The notes below the pieces were generated by a model. The model had not been told where the DNA came from, ran no database searches, and was given only the letters and a program-made list of their open reading frames with translations. A program made the translations under genes and the position numbers. This document shows positions 36,947-45,959 of a stretch of DNA of 64,000 bases, one piece after another (the first letter of the stretch is position 1; every line of letters begins with the position of its first letter). Origin of the DNA: an uncultured Roseibium sp. (GTDB lineage: Bacteria > Pseudomonadota > Alphaproteobacteria > Rhizobiales > Stappiaceae); NCBI RefSeq assembly GCF_963675985.1, contig NZ_OY780958.1, positions 248,001 to 312,000 of the forward strand, in the 5' to 3' direction.

Positions 36947-38758
36947 ATGTCCGTCGCTGATCAGTCGAATTCTCCCGCCGCCGAAACCGTCGCCTCATCC
37001 GAAGTTCAAGACCGCGTCTTTTCCGTGCCGACGCTTTGCATCATCGCCTTTGCCATCGGCATCGTCGCCGCTGCGGGTGCGGTTGTCTTCCGATACCTGA
37101 TCTCTCTCGTTCACAATTTCTTTTATTACGGAACGTTTTCGACGGTCTATGACGCCAACTTCTTCGATGCGCCAAGTCCGCTCGGAGCGCTGGTCATTCT
37201 GGTTCCCGTCGTCGGCGGCCTGATCGTTGTCTTTCTGGTCAGGACGTTCGCGCCGGAGGCCAAGGGGCACGGTGTTCCGGAAGTGATGTACGCGATCTAC
37301 CACAACAAGGGGGACGTGCGCGGCGTCGTTGCGGTGGTCAAGTCGTTCGCGTCGGCCATTTCCATCGGTAGTGGCGCGTCGGTCGGCCGCGAAGGACCGA
37401 TCATTCAGATCGGGGCTTCGTTCGGATCCACGATCGCCCGAAAACTGCGCCTGGTGCGTTGGCAGAAGATCACACTGCTTTCGGCCGGTGCCGGGGCGGG
37501 GATCGCGGCCACCTTCAACACGCCGCTCGGCGGTGTGCTGTTCGCGGTGGAGATGCTTCTGCCGGAAGTCAGCAGCAGGACGTTTCTTCCGGTCGTCGTC
37601 GCGACGGCGACCGCAACCTATGCCGGCCGTATCGCCTTCGGTCTCGACCCGGCCTTCATTGTGCCGGTGGCCAATGTGACGGCGATTGAAGCCATCGATC
37701 CGGTCCAGCTTATCGCCTATGCGTTTCTCGGTGCCGCGGCAGGGGTCGCCTCCTGGGCCTTCATTCGCACGCTGGCCTGGTGCGAGGATTTCTTTCCGGC
37801 GCTGCCCGGCAACGAATACACGCAGAATATTATCGGCATGCTGATCATCGGCTGCATGAGCTATGCGTTCTTTCTCATGACCGGCAACTATCATACCTCC
37901 GGCGTCGGTTACGCGACCATTCAGGATATTCTGAATGCGACGCCCTACACGATCGTCCTGCTTGGGGCGCTGCTCATCGCCAAGATCGTGGCGACATCGA
38001 TCAGCCTCGGGGCGGGCGCGTCCGGCGGCGTCTTTTCGCCCTCCCTGTTTATCGGGGCCACGCTGGGTGGCGTTGTCGGCGTGATTGGCAGCTGGCTGTT
38101 TCCCGAGCATGGGTTCATCGCCGCGGAATTCGCCCTTGTCGGCATGGGCGCGCTGGTTGGCGGGGCCACCGGCGCCTCGATGACGGCCATTGTGATGATC
38201 TTCGAGATGACGCGGGACTATAACGTCATCGTGCCGCTGGTTCTTGCGGTGGCGATCGCGGTCGGTGTGCGCCGCTGGTTGATCGTGGACAACATCTACA
38301 CCATCAAGCTGCGCCACCGCGGGAGGCCGATCCCGACCAACCGGCATACCAACATGTATCTGGTGAAGCCGATCAAGGAAGTAATGGCCACCAATTTCAA
38401 GATCCTGCCGATCGACACGCCGATCCAGGAAGCCATCGCCGCGATCGTGGAGTCGGGAGACGCTCATATCATCGTCTCCGACGGAGCCCGAATTGCCGGC
38501 TTCGTCCGCTTCGGCACCATTCCCTATCAGGCGGACCGTTATTCCGGCCAGACCTTGCGTGAGGTCTTGTCGAGCGACTACGTGATCGCTCCGGCACCGA
38601 ACATCCTGAACGCGGTCATCACCCGAATGAACAACCGCAGCCGCAGCTACGCCATCATCGTTGGCGGCGACGGCCGGATTCCGCGTCCGGATGATGTTGT
38701 CGGGGTGGTGGACTCTAAGGAAATCGCCGAAGTGGTCGTGGCCAACCACTACGGCTAG
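36947..38758 (+). CDS. ClC-family chloride channel/transporter with CBS pair
   Basis: This 603-residue ClC protein has the motifs GHGVPEV at 107-113 (GSGIP-like, with His in place of the anion-binding Ser), GSGASVGREGP with gating Glu149, and GGVFSPSLFIGATLGG. A tandem CBS domain covers about residues 465-600 (VKPIKEVMATNFKILPID, then TLREVLSSDYVIAPAP). As in its neighbour, the proton-pathway glutamate is missing: the site reads FAVEMLL, with Met203 where antiporters have Glu. CBS pairs usually bind adenine nucleotides and regulate gating. It is an inner membrane protein. The substrate is presumably Cl- or another small anion; exchanger versus channel mode is an inference. Confidence 0.9.
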   Translation: MSVADQSNSPAAETVASSEVQDRVFSVPTLCIIAFAIGIVAAAGAVVFRYLISLVHNFFYYGTFSTVYDANFFDAPSPLGALVILVPVVGGLIVVFLVRTFAPEAKGHGVPEVMYAIYHNKGDVRGVVAVVKSFASAISIGSGASVGREGPIIQIGASFGSTIARKLRLVRWQKITLLSAGAGAGIAATFNTPLGGVLFAVEMLLPEVSSRTFLPVVVATATATYAGRIAFGLDPAFIVPVANVTAIEAIDPVQLIAYAFLGAAAGVASWAFIRTLAWCEDFFPALPGNEYTQNIIGMLIIGCMSYAFFLMTGNYHTSGVGYATIQDILNATPYTIVLLGALLIAKIVATSISLGAGASGGVFSPSLFIGATLGGVVGVIGSWLFPEHGFIAAEFALVGMGALVGGATGASMTAIVMIFEMTRDYNVIVPLVLAVAIAVGVRRWLIVDNIYTIKLRHRGRPIPTNRHTNMYLVKPIKEVMATNFKILPIDTPIQEAIAAIVESGDAHIIVSDGARIAGFVRFGTIPYQADRYSGQTLREVLSSDYVIAPAPNILNAVITRMNNRSRSYAIIVGGDGRIPRPDDVVGVVDSKEIAEVVVANHYG

Positions 38759-38815
38759 GCAACTCAATCGTTCCGGACCCCGCTCTGCTGCCGGGCCCGG
38801 AACATGATTTTCGGC

Positions 38816-39313
38816 TCAGGCCGGCTTGCGCTTGATTTCAATGTGGCGGCCGGCCCGTTCGGGCCGCACCAGACCGGACTGGGCGTCAGCGAGGGCCTGG
38901 ATGTTTTCGGCGATGTCTTCCGGCCAGGGAACGACCTTGCGTGCGCCCATGTCCACATGCAGGCTGATCTGCTCGTTGGTGGCCGAAAGCCAGCCTTCGT
39001 CCGCGTGGTGGATTTCCTGGTAGAAATGGCAGCGCTTCGCGTCATGGTCGACCAGTTGGAGACGAACCTTTACCGGCATTCCTGCCGCCAGTTCACGGAC
39101 GTAGCAGATGTGGGTCTCGGCCGTGAAATAGGAGGCGTTCCGCTCTTTCAGATAGCTTTCGCCGAGCCCCAGTTTTTCGAAGACCTCGTCGCAGGCCTTG
39201 TCGAACAGGACCACATAATAGGCCATGTTGAGATGGCCGTTGTAATCGATCCAGTCGTCCTGGACGGTCATCGTGGAACTTTCGACCATCTGTGTCGGCC
39301 AGGTAACGGACAT
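38816..39313 (-). CDS. Acyl-CoA thioesterase, hotdog fold (4HBT family)
   Basis: The 165-residue protein begins at the ATG at 39313 behind a strong GGAGGAATT; a longer frame to 39376 adds 21 basic residues without a ribosome site. The hotdog active-site region reads DDWIDYNGHLNMAYYVVLFD, close to 4-hydroxybenzoyl-CoA-type and betainyl-CoA-type thioesterases, where the Asp is catalytic. These enzymes hydrolyse acyl-CoA esters in the cytoplasm. It is divergent from the D-lactate dehydrogenase-like gene, which may hint at shared organic acid metabolism. The exact substrate is unknown. Confidence 0.82.
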   Translation of the reverse strand: MSVTWPTQMVESSTMTVQDDWIDYNGHLNMAYYVVLFDKACDEVFEKLGLGESYLKERNASYFTAETHICYVRELAAGMPVKVRLQLVDHDAKRCHFYQEIHHADEGWLSATNEQISLHVDMGARKVVPWPEDIAENIQALADAQSGLVRPERAGRHIEIKRKPA

Positions 39314-39433
39314 AATTCCTCCTTCTGTGTGGCGCCAAGGGCGCTTGACTTTCACCTTCGCAAGCTGGCCTAACATATTTGCTATGGGAAGCGGAAACGC
39401 TCTTGTTCAAAAACAGATAAGGGAAGTCGAACC

Positions 39434-40849
39434 ATGTCCTTGACTGCTTTGCAGGCTCCGGTCGAGCGCAACGAGGCGAATGCTGCTCTTGTCGCCGATA
39501 TTCTGACCCAGAAGTTCGGCGAGCGCTGTTCCCGGTCGCAGGCCGTGCGGGAGCAGCATGGCCATACAACGACATGGTTGCCCAACCAGGCGCCCGACGC
39601 GGTGGTCTTCGCCGAGAGCACGGAAGAGGTCGCCGACGTGGTGCGGATCTGCGCCGAGCACAAGGTTCCGGTCATTCCCTTCGGCACGGGCTCCTCGCTC
39701 GAAGGCCATGTGAATGCGCCGGGTGGCGGCATCTCGATCGACGTCTCCCGCATGAACCGGATCCTGGCGGTAAACGCGGAAGATCTCGACTGCCGCATCG
39801 AAGCCGGCGTCACCCGTAAGGAACTGAACAGCTATCTGCGCGATACGGGCCTGTTCTTCCCGATTGATCCGGGTGCGGACGCAAGCCTCGGCGGCATGGC
39901 GGCGACCCGGGCATCGGGCACCAATGCGGTGCGCTATGGCACCATGAAGGATGCGGTTCTTGGGCTGACGGTGGTCACGGCCTCCGGCGAGATCATCAAG
40001 ACCGGCGGGCGGGCACGCAAGTCATCGGCCGGCTATGACCTGACCCGGCTGATGGTCGGCTCTGAAGGTACGCTCGGCGTCATCACCGAACTGACGGTCC
40101 GGCTCCATGGACAGCCGGAGGCGATTTCCGGCGGGGTCTGCCCGTTCCCGACCATCGAGGCGGCCTGCCAGGCGGTCATTGCCACGATCCAGTGCGGGAT
40201 TCCGGTCGCTCGGATCGAGCTTCTGGACGAGCAGCAGGTGAAGGCCTGCAACATCTATTCGAAACTGACCTTGAAGGAAACGCCGACCCTGTTCCTGGAA
40301 TTCCACGGCAGCGAGGCCGGGGTCAAGGAACAGTCGGAACTGTTTGGCGCCATTGCCGAGGAATACGGCGGCGGTCCCTTCGACTGGGCGACAAAGGCTG
40401 AGGATCGAACCAATCTTTGGACGGCGCGCCACGATGCCTACTGGGCGTCTTTCACGCTTCGCCCGGGGTCGAAGGGGGTTGCGACCGATGTTTGCGTTCC
40501 GATTTCGCGTCTTGCGGAATGTGTGACGGAGTCCAAGAAGGACATTGAAGCTCAGGGCTTGCTGGCGACCGTGGTCGGTCACGTGGGCGACGGCAATTTC
40601 CACGTTCTGGTGCTTGTCGATGAAGAGGACGACGAAGAAGTGGCCAAGGCGGAAGGTTTCGTGGAACGCCTCAACTGGCGGGCGATCGAAATGGAAGGCA
40701 CCTGTACAGGCGAGCACGGTGTCGGACAGGGCAAGATGAAATATCTACGAAAAGAGCATGGCGGCGGTGTCGATATGATGGCTACCATCAAACGGGCACT
40801 TGATCCCGATAACATCCTGAATCCGGGCAAGATCGTGCCCATGTCATGA
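39434..40849 (+). CDS. FAD-linked oxidase, D-lactate dehydrogenase (cytochrome) type
   Basis: This 471-residue flavoenzyme belongs to the GlcD/Dld family (FAD-binding type 4 plus C-terminal FAD-oxidase domain). The FAD-binding stretch reads VPVIPFGTGSSLEGHVNAPG, then DASLGGMAATRASGTNAVRYG and GSEGTLGVITELTVRL. The C-terminal domain has VGHVGDGNFH and EGTCTGEHGVGQGKMKYL, which hold metal and substrate residues. The sequence is most like D-lactate dehydrogenases that pass electrons to cytochrome c. Glycolate or D-2-hydroxyglutarate oxidation cannot be excluded. The ATG follows AAGGGAAG. Confidence 0.88.
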   Translation: MSLTALQAPVERNEANAALVADILTQKFGERCSRSQAVREQHGHTTTWLPNQAPDAVVFAESTEEVADVVRICAEHKVPVIPFGTGSSLEGHVNAPGGGISIDVSRMNRILAVNAEDLDCRIEAGVTRKELNSYLRDTGLFFPIDPGADASLGGMAATRASGTNAVRYGTMKDAVLGLTVVTASGEIIKTGGRARKSSAGYDLTRLMVGSEGTLGVITELTVRLHGQPEAISGGVCPFPTIEAACQAVIATIQCGIPVARIELLDEQQVKACNIYSKLTLKETPTLFLEFHGSEAGVKEQSELFGAIAEEYGGGPFDWATKAEDRTNLWTARHDAYWASFTLRPGSKGVATDVCVPISRLAECVTESKKDIEAQGLLATVVGHVGDGNFHVLVLVDEEDDEEVAKAEGFVERLNWRAIEMEGTCTGEHGVGQGKMKYLRKEHGGGVDMMATIKRALDPDNILNPGKIVPMS

Positions 40850-40910
40850 TAGACTTCCGAATCGCCGGAAACGTCGGGGTTTTTGAGCCGGCAAGCAAGG
40901 AGAGCAGGGC

Positions 40911-43900
40911 CTGAATTCGGTCTATATCACGATTGGAGTTGCAATCATTCTGGTGCTGGTAACGGCACTGGTCGGGCCCTTTTTGGTCGATTGGACCGTT
41001 TACCGCTCCACCTTTGAAAAATATGCGGAGCAGGCCCTGGGCCATAAGGTCACGGTTCTGGGCGATGCGGACATCCGTCTCCTGCCGTCTCCGGCGGTGA
41101 CCTTTACCGATGTGCGCGTCGGTGAGGCCGAAGACCCGCTCCTCGTCGTTTCCCGTTTCCAGATGCGCATCGAGTTGCCGCCCCTCCTCAAGGGAGAGGT
41201 TCGGGTGCTCGACATGGAGTTGGACCGTCCCCATCTGACCCTGTCGCTTGACGAAAGCGGCCGTCTGGACTGGTTGACGGCGCAAACGTCCGATGGCGTT
41301 CTCGGCGATCTGCCGGCAGAGGACGTCGCCTTCGAACGGGTTTCCATCGTTGATGGGGCTGTTTCGGTGATCGATGCGCGTAGCGGCGAGACACACCGGT
41401 TCGACAACGGCAACCTGCTGATCAGCGCCCGAACCCTTGCAGGCCCGTTCAAGATCGACGGCAGTGCCACATATAACGGCAAGCCCTACAGCCTTCGGCT
41501 TGCGACCGGAAAGGAACTGGACAACGGCACCATACGGGTCAAGGGACAGCTTACGCCTTCCGCATGGCCAATCGACCTTGCGGTCGACGGCACGCTGTCC
41601 CAGGAGGACGGAGTGCCGGAATTTGAGGGGAATTTTTCGCTCGCCTCGATTCAGGACGAGGACCGGATAGACAATGCGTGGCGGGTGGAAGGCGCATTTT
41701 CGGCCAATGTCGACGGGTTGCAGGTTCCCTCCTTTGAATTTCGCTATGGTCCGGAGGACCGGATCCTGGGATTGGATGGCAGCGCCGAGCTTGCCTATTC
41801 CGGAAGCAGGCGTTTTGAAATCCGCGGACGCTCGAAGCAGGTCGATCTGGACCGGATCTTCGGCGGAGGTCCCCAGTCTCCGGTTTCGGTGGATGATGCC
41901 GCCTCCAGGCTGATTGCCGCCGTCAAGACGGTTCCGATCCCGGATATGGACGGGGTGATCGCGCTGGACGTTCCGGCCGTCGTTCTCGGCGGCGGATTGG
42001 TTCAGGACGTGAAACTCGACCTTGAGACCACGTTGAGCGGATGGCGTGTCGCGCGATTTGCCGGACGGTTGCCGGGACGAACGATCATCGCGACACAGGG
42101 CGATCTCGGACTGGATCCGGATCTCACCTATCGCGGCAGCGTGTCTGTTTCCTCCGAACAGCCCGGTGCCTTTGCCGCCTGGTGGCGGCAGGCGGGCAAG
42201 GGGGCATCCGCCATCCAGCCGATCTCGATGGAAGGACTGCTCAGTCTCGTTCCCGACGGGGTCGCGCTCGACAATCTGCGCCTTAACATCGCCGGTTCGC
42301 AGGCGACCGGCGGACTGTCCTATCAGAAACCGCGATCGGGCAATGCGGTCTTTTCGCTCAGTCTTGATGCGGACAAGCTCGACATCGATCAGGTCGAGAC
42401 ACTTGCAGGTCTGTTCGAACGGCCCGAAGACGGGCCAAAAGACCTGGATGTGTCTCTGCGGGTACAGGCACGCGAAGTCAGCGTGCGGGGGGTGGACGGC
42501 AAGGGTCTGTCGCTGGAGGCGCAGTATTCGGATAACGGGTTACGGATCGACCGCCTGTTTGCGGAAGATCTGGCCGGGGCCGAAGTGAATGTCAGCGGTC
42601 GTGTCGACGATATCCTGACTGCGCCGGAAGGGCAGCTGACCGGTACACTGAACGCGACCGACCTGACCGGCGTGACGGCAGTCTTGGGCAGCGTGCTGCC
42701 GGACAATGCGCTGGTCGGACGTCTTGAGCAGGCCTCCGGGTATCTGGTCCCGGCCAGTTTCCAGGCGAACCTGCAGGCGTCGGCGCAGGATGGGGTCAGC
42801 CAGATCGATTTCAAGCTGAACGGCGATGCCGGCGGCGCGAAAACCGACATCAGCATGAATTTCAATGGCCGGGTCGATGAATGGCATTCGGCGGAGATCG
42901 GGTTGGGTGTCGGCCTTTCCGGCCCGACCGGAGACCAGATCCTGAGGCAGTTGGGATTTGCGGTTCTGCCGGTCGGCAGCCTTGGCGCCGGCGAAGTTCG
43001 TCTGAGCGCCATCGGACGCCCGAAAGACGGCATGACGGTTTCCTTGAGCGCTTCCGCCGGTGAGGCGGTTCTGGGACTGGAAGGGCGGGCAACCCTGCAG
43101 AAAGACCGGGAACCCGACTATCGGCTCTCCGTCTCGGCATCCGCGCCCGATATTGCGCCCTATGCCCTTCTGTTCGGGCGGGTGCTTCCTGTCATGGGGG
43201 GCGACATCGATGCCGTCGTCGATTTCGATGTCGTGGGAACGGGCAGCAGGATTGAGGTATCGAAGCTGACAGGCAAGGTCGCCGGAGTGGCCGTCGAGGG
43301 CGACCTGGCCGGGGATCTGGAGCCTCTTCAGGGTGAAAGCAATCGCCGGTTCAAGGGCAGCTTGAACCTGAGTGCGCTCGATCTGAGGTTCCTGTCGGAA
43401 GCGATCCTGGGGAGCGATCAGTGGTTTTCCGCCGGCGACGGCTCCAGCATCTGGCCGAACGGGGCTTTCGGGGCGCCGCTTCTATCGCAAACGGACCTGA
43501 CGCTTCAGCTTTCCGCCGACCGCCTGATCTTTGATGACACGGATACGGACACGATTCACGGCGCGAAGGCAGAGTTGCGGCTGACGCCAACGATGATGCG
43601 TCTCGACGGACTGAACGGCACTTACGCCAATGGAAAGCTGGATGGCACACTCGCCATTCGTCGGTCCGGGGCGGAAGGGGCGGTCTCAGGTACCATCAGG
43701 CTGACCGGCGGCTCTGTGCGTGATCTGGTGTGGGTCCATAACGACCGGCCGGTGGCAACGGGGTCTTTCGATCTCTTCCTGGAATACCAGGGCAGCGGCC
43801 GGACGATTTCAGGGATTGTGTCCGGTTTGACCGGCGGTGGGACATTCGCCGTGACCGACGGTGAACTCAGGGGCATCAATCCGCAGGCGTTTCCTTTGGT

Positions 43901-44807
43901 GATCCGGGCGGTCGACGCGGGGCTGGACCTGCATGATGACAAGATCCGTGAGGTCTTCCTGAACCACATGGCGGCCGGAAGCCTCGGCTTCAAGCGGATC
44001 GAAGGCACGGTCACGCTGATCGGCGGCCGAATGAGCGCACGCAATGTCGTGGTCGATTCCAGCCGGGCGGATATTTTCGGCTCTTCGGAGATCAATCTGA
44101 ACGACTGGACCCTGAACGGAGACTTCTCCGTGAAGGTGGATCCGGGCGAGAACGCCGTCACAGGGGCGGAGCCGCAGGTCGGTATGATCTTCAGCGGTCC
44201 GGTCGAAGCTCCCGTGCGAACGGTGGATATCTCTCCCTTCACCGCGTTCCTGACCCTTCGTGCGTTTGAACAGGAAGTGCAGAGAGTCGAAAAACTGCAG
44301 GCTGAAATCCTGGAAAGGGACCGCTTGCTGCGCGAAATGAAGCGGATCAAGCACGAGCGGGTACGACGCCAGAAGGAAGCGGAAGAAGCGGCACGTGCGG
44401 CAGAAGCTGCTGCTGCTGGAACGGACGCTACAGATCCGAACCGAAAACCAGACGGGACGAGCGGCGAAGCTCCGGCGACGGGAGCCGAAACCGGTTCCCC
44501 GCAGGATCAGAGCCGGAATAACATAACGGTTGCTCCCGAAGAAAAGCCGCGCCGTGAGGCCGTGACCGACCCGGCGGACTTCGCCAATCGTATCCGTTCC
44601 GTCATCGGCGCCCAGGGCAACGGGGCTGGCGGCCCCATGATCCTTCAGCCCGGCGGCCTGGCGGCTCCGGAAGAAGAGGCGACCGGGACACTGCCGCCTC
44701 TCGAGCCGCCGCAGGTGATCGACGATCTTATCGCCCGGGAAATCGGTATCCCTGCGTCCGAACTGAACAGGCCGCCGGATCCGCTGATCAACGGCGGAGC
44801 GAATTAG
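40911..44807 (+). CDS. AsmA-family large membrane-anchored protein
   Basis: The product is about 1,298 residues. An N-terminal membrane helix (VYITIGVAIILVLVTALVGP) is followed by the AsmA start VDWTVYRSTFEKYAEQALG. A long beta-rich periplasmic region then leads to the AsmA C-terminal motif (about residues 955-1110), and a charged, Pro/Ala-rich tail closes the protein. AsmA-like proteins are thought to bridge the envelope and move phospholipids to the outer membrane. The start is odd: AAGGAG at 40898-40903 points to CTG 40911, which gives a complete membrane helix. The first standard start, GTG 40953, would remove half of it. I annotate from CTG, with the family certain and the start codon inferred. 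Confidence 0.82.
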   Translation: MNSVYITIGVAIILVLVTALVGPFLVDWTVYRSTFEKYAEQALGHKVTVLGDADIRLLPSPAVTFTDVRVGEAEDPLLVVSRFQMRIELPPLLKGEVRVLDMELDRPHLTLSLDESGRLDWLTAQTSDGVLGDLPAEDVAFERVSIVDGAVSVIDARSGETHRFDNGNLLISARTLAGPFKIDGSATYNGKPYSLRLATGKELDNGTIRVKGQLTPSAWPIDLAVDGTLSQEDGVPEFEGNFSLASIQDEDRIDNAWRVEGAFSANVDGLQVPSFEFRYGPEDRILGLDGSAELAYSGSRRFEIRGRSKQVDLDRIFGGGPQSPVSVDDAASRLIAAVKTVPIPDMDGVIALDVPAVVLGGGLVQDVKLDLETTLSGWRVARFAGRLPGRTIIATQGDLGLDPDLTYRGSVSVSSEQPGAFAAWWRQAGKGASAIQPISMEGLLSLVPDGVALDNLRLNIAGSQATGGLSYQKPRSGNAVFSLSLDADKLDIDQVETLAGLFERPEDGPKDLDVSLRVQAREVSVRGVDGKGLSLEAQYSDNGLRIDRLFAEDLAGAEVNVSGRVDDILTAPEGQLTGTLNATDLTGVTAVLGSVLPDNALVGRLEQASGYLVPASFQANLQASAQDGVSQIDFKLNGDAGGAKTDISMNFNGRVDEWHSAEIGLGVGLSGPTGDQILRQLGFAVLPVGSLGAGEVRLSAIGRPKDGMTVSLSASAGEAVLGLEGRATLQKDREPDYRLSVSASAPDIAPYALLFGRVLPVMGGDIDAVVDFDVVGTGSRIEVSKLTGKVAGVAVEGDLAGDLEPLQGESNRRFKGSLNLSALDLRFLSEAILGSDQWFSAGDGSSIWPNGAFGAPLLSQTDLTLQLSADRLIFDDTDTDTIHGAKAELRLTPTMMRLDGLNGTYANGKLDGTLAIRRSGAEGAVSGTIRLTGGSVRDLVWVHNDRPVATGSFDLFLEYQGSGRTISGIVSGLTGGGTFAVTDGELRGINPQAFPLVIRAVDAGLDLHDDKIREVFLNHMAAGSLGFKRIEGTVTLIGGRMSARNVVVDSSRADIFGSSEINLNDWTLNGDFSVKVDPGENAVTGAEPQVGMIFSGPVEAPVRTVDISPFTAFLTLRAFEQEVQRVEKLQAEILERDRLLREMKRIKHERVRRQKEAEEAARAAEAAAAGTDATDPNRKPDGTSGEAPATGAETGSPQDQSRNNITVAPEEKPRREAVTDPADFANRIRSVIGAQGNGAGGPMILQPGGLAAPEEEATGTLPPLEPPQVIDDLIAREIGIPASELNRPPDPLINGGAN

Positions 44808-45028
44808 CTTTCCGGAAGACCTTCAAGCGCTCTTCCGAGCGCCCAGACGCGGACGGAAGACGACAGGGCATCTTCCGGGTCGCGGTTGTCATCGATTTCG
44901 GCAATGAGCGCGGCAAGAGCCATTTTCCGGGCTCTGGCCGCTTCGTCCACCACCTGCCAGAATTCCGGTTCCAGCGCCAGGCTGGTGCGGTGGCCGTGCA
45001 GGGATATGGATCTTTTGACCAGCGGCAT
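44804..45028 (-). CDS. Ribbon-helix-helix protein (RHH_4 family)
   Basis: This 74-residue protein matches the RHH_4 pattern: a strand RSISLHGHRTSLALEPEFW, then a helix-turn-helix with MALAALIAEIDDNR. Members are predicted DNA-binding ribbon-helix-helix proteins; targets are unknown. Here it ends a minus-strand row ssrA-sspB-DUF4169-RHH_4 and overlaps the end of the AsmA gene, on the opposite strand, by 4 bases. sspB, DUF4169 and RHH_4 often occur together in alphaproteobacteria (recollection), so an operon is likely. Confidence 0.82.
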   Translation of the reverse strand: MPLVKRSISLHGHRTSLALEPEFWQVVDEAARARKMALAALIAEIDDNRDPEDALSSSVRVWALGRALEGLPES

Positions 45029-45039
45029 GCCAGCCGGGC

Positions 45040-45261
45040 CTATTCAGCGGAAGAGGTAGGAGCGTCGGGCGTTTCGTCGTCGGACGCGGACAGTCGGTGA
45101 CCGTCCACGGTCTTTTCCAGGACGGCTCTTTCGTATTTCGAAGCCTGCTTCTCCGCCTTTGTCCGGCCGAATTTCACGCGGTTGTCCTCTGCCCGGGCCT
45201 CACGGTCAGAGCGGGCCTTGCGTTTCCTTGCCTGGCGCAGATTGACGATCTCGGCGCTCAT
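45040..45261 (-). CDS. DUF4169 family protein
   Basis: This is a small, very charged 73-residue protein. It starts MSAEIVNLRQARKRKARSDR, as DUF4169 proteins do, with a long Arg/Lys/Glu helix and a disordered acidic tail. No function is known for the family. Composition suggests a nucleic-acid- or ribosome-associated role, but that is speculation. It lies 11 bases upstream of the RHH_4 gene and 18 bases downstream of sspB, on the same strand. Confidence 0.82.
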   Translation of the reverse strand: MSAEIVNLRQARKRKARSDREARAEDNRVKFGRTKAEKQASKYERAVLEKTVDGHRLSASDDETPDAPTSSAE

Positions 45262-45279
45262 CAGCTTGCCCGTTTAAGG

Positions 45280-45852
45280 TCAGGGTTTTTTCCGGAAGGC
45301 ATCGAGAGAGACGACCTGTCCGCTGGCGTCACCCTTGTCCGTGTCTGAGGTTTTCGCCTTGTCGCCGGTCTCCGAAGACGCGGTTTCAGCCAGCGGCTTC
45401 TCGTCGTTTCCGGCAGCTTCTTCCGCCTCTGCCTGTTCGGCCCTGGCGAGTTCCTCAACGGCTTCCAGAAGTTCCTCGGGCAGCTCTTCGGCTGTCTTGC
45501 CGGGATCGAATTCAAGGGCAAACTGGACAGACGGGTCGAAAAAGCCCTTGATGGCGGAATAAGGCACCAGAAGCTTTTCGGCGACACCGCCGAAGGACAG
45601 ACCGACCTCGAAGGCGTGTTCGCCGATGGCGAGATCCCAGAACTGATGCTGGAGGACGATGGTCATCTCCTGCGGGTAGCGCTCTTTCAGGCGCTGGGAG
45701 ATCCGCACACCCGGCGCTCTCGTGTCGAAGGCGATATAGAAATGATGCTCGCCCGGAAGACCAGTGCGACCCACCTCGGCAAGAATTTTCTTCACGGCGC
45801 CGCGCAGCGCGTCCTGGATGAGGATGTCGTATCTGAGTAGGTCTTCGGACAT
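45280..45852 (-). CDS. sspB: ClpXP adaptor SspB (alpha type)
   Basis: SspB binds the ssrA tag on proteins rescued from stalled ribosomes and hands them to the ClpXP protease. The 190-residue protein has the alpha-type core (MSEDLLRYDILIQDAL, then GEHHFYIAFDTRAPGV and FGGVAEKLLVPYSAIKGFFD), an acidic disordered linker, and a short C-terminal peptide VVSLDAFRKKP that fits the ClpX-binding (XB) module. The ATG at 45852 gives the conserved N terminus; upstream in-frame codons to 45936 are not conserved. Immediately upstream on the same strand lies the tmRNA gene that makes the tag, so adaptor and tag source are adjacent. Confidence 0.93.
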   Translation of the reverse strand: MSEDLLRYDILIQDALRGAVKKILAEVGRTGLPGEHHFYIAFDTRAPGVRISQRLKERYPQEMTIVLQHQFWDLAIGEHAFEVGLSFGGVAEKLLVPYSAIKGFFDPSVQFALEFDPGKTAEELPEELLEAVEELARAEQAEAEEAAGNDEKPLAETASSETGDKAKTSDTDKGDASGQVVSLDAFRKKP

Positions 45853-45920
45853 CTTGTCTTCGTTGGCTTCCGAGTCGTCACTGGTTAGGGGCTTTATGCA
45901 ATTTGACGGCTGGAGCACGA

Positions 45921-45959
45921 AAAGAAAAGGCCCCAATTCGTCGCCTCACGGGGTTTTTT
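45921..45959 (-). terminator. Likely terminator of the ssrA transcript
   Basis: On the minus strand the tmRNA coding piece is followed by an A run, ACCCC, a 15-base spacer and GGGG, then CCTTTTCTTTTCG. The stem is short, but it is lengthened by A-T pairs from the flanking A and T runs. The position, between the tmRNA and the sspB start, fits a partial terminator that may let some transcripts read into sspB. Confidence 0.55.
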
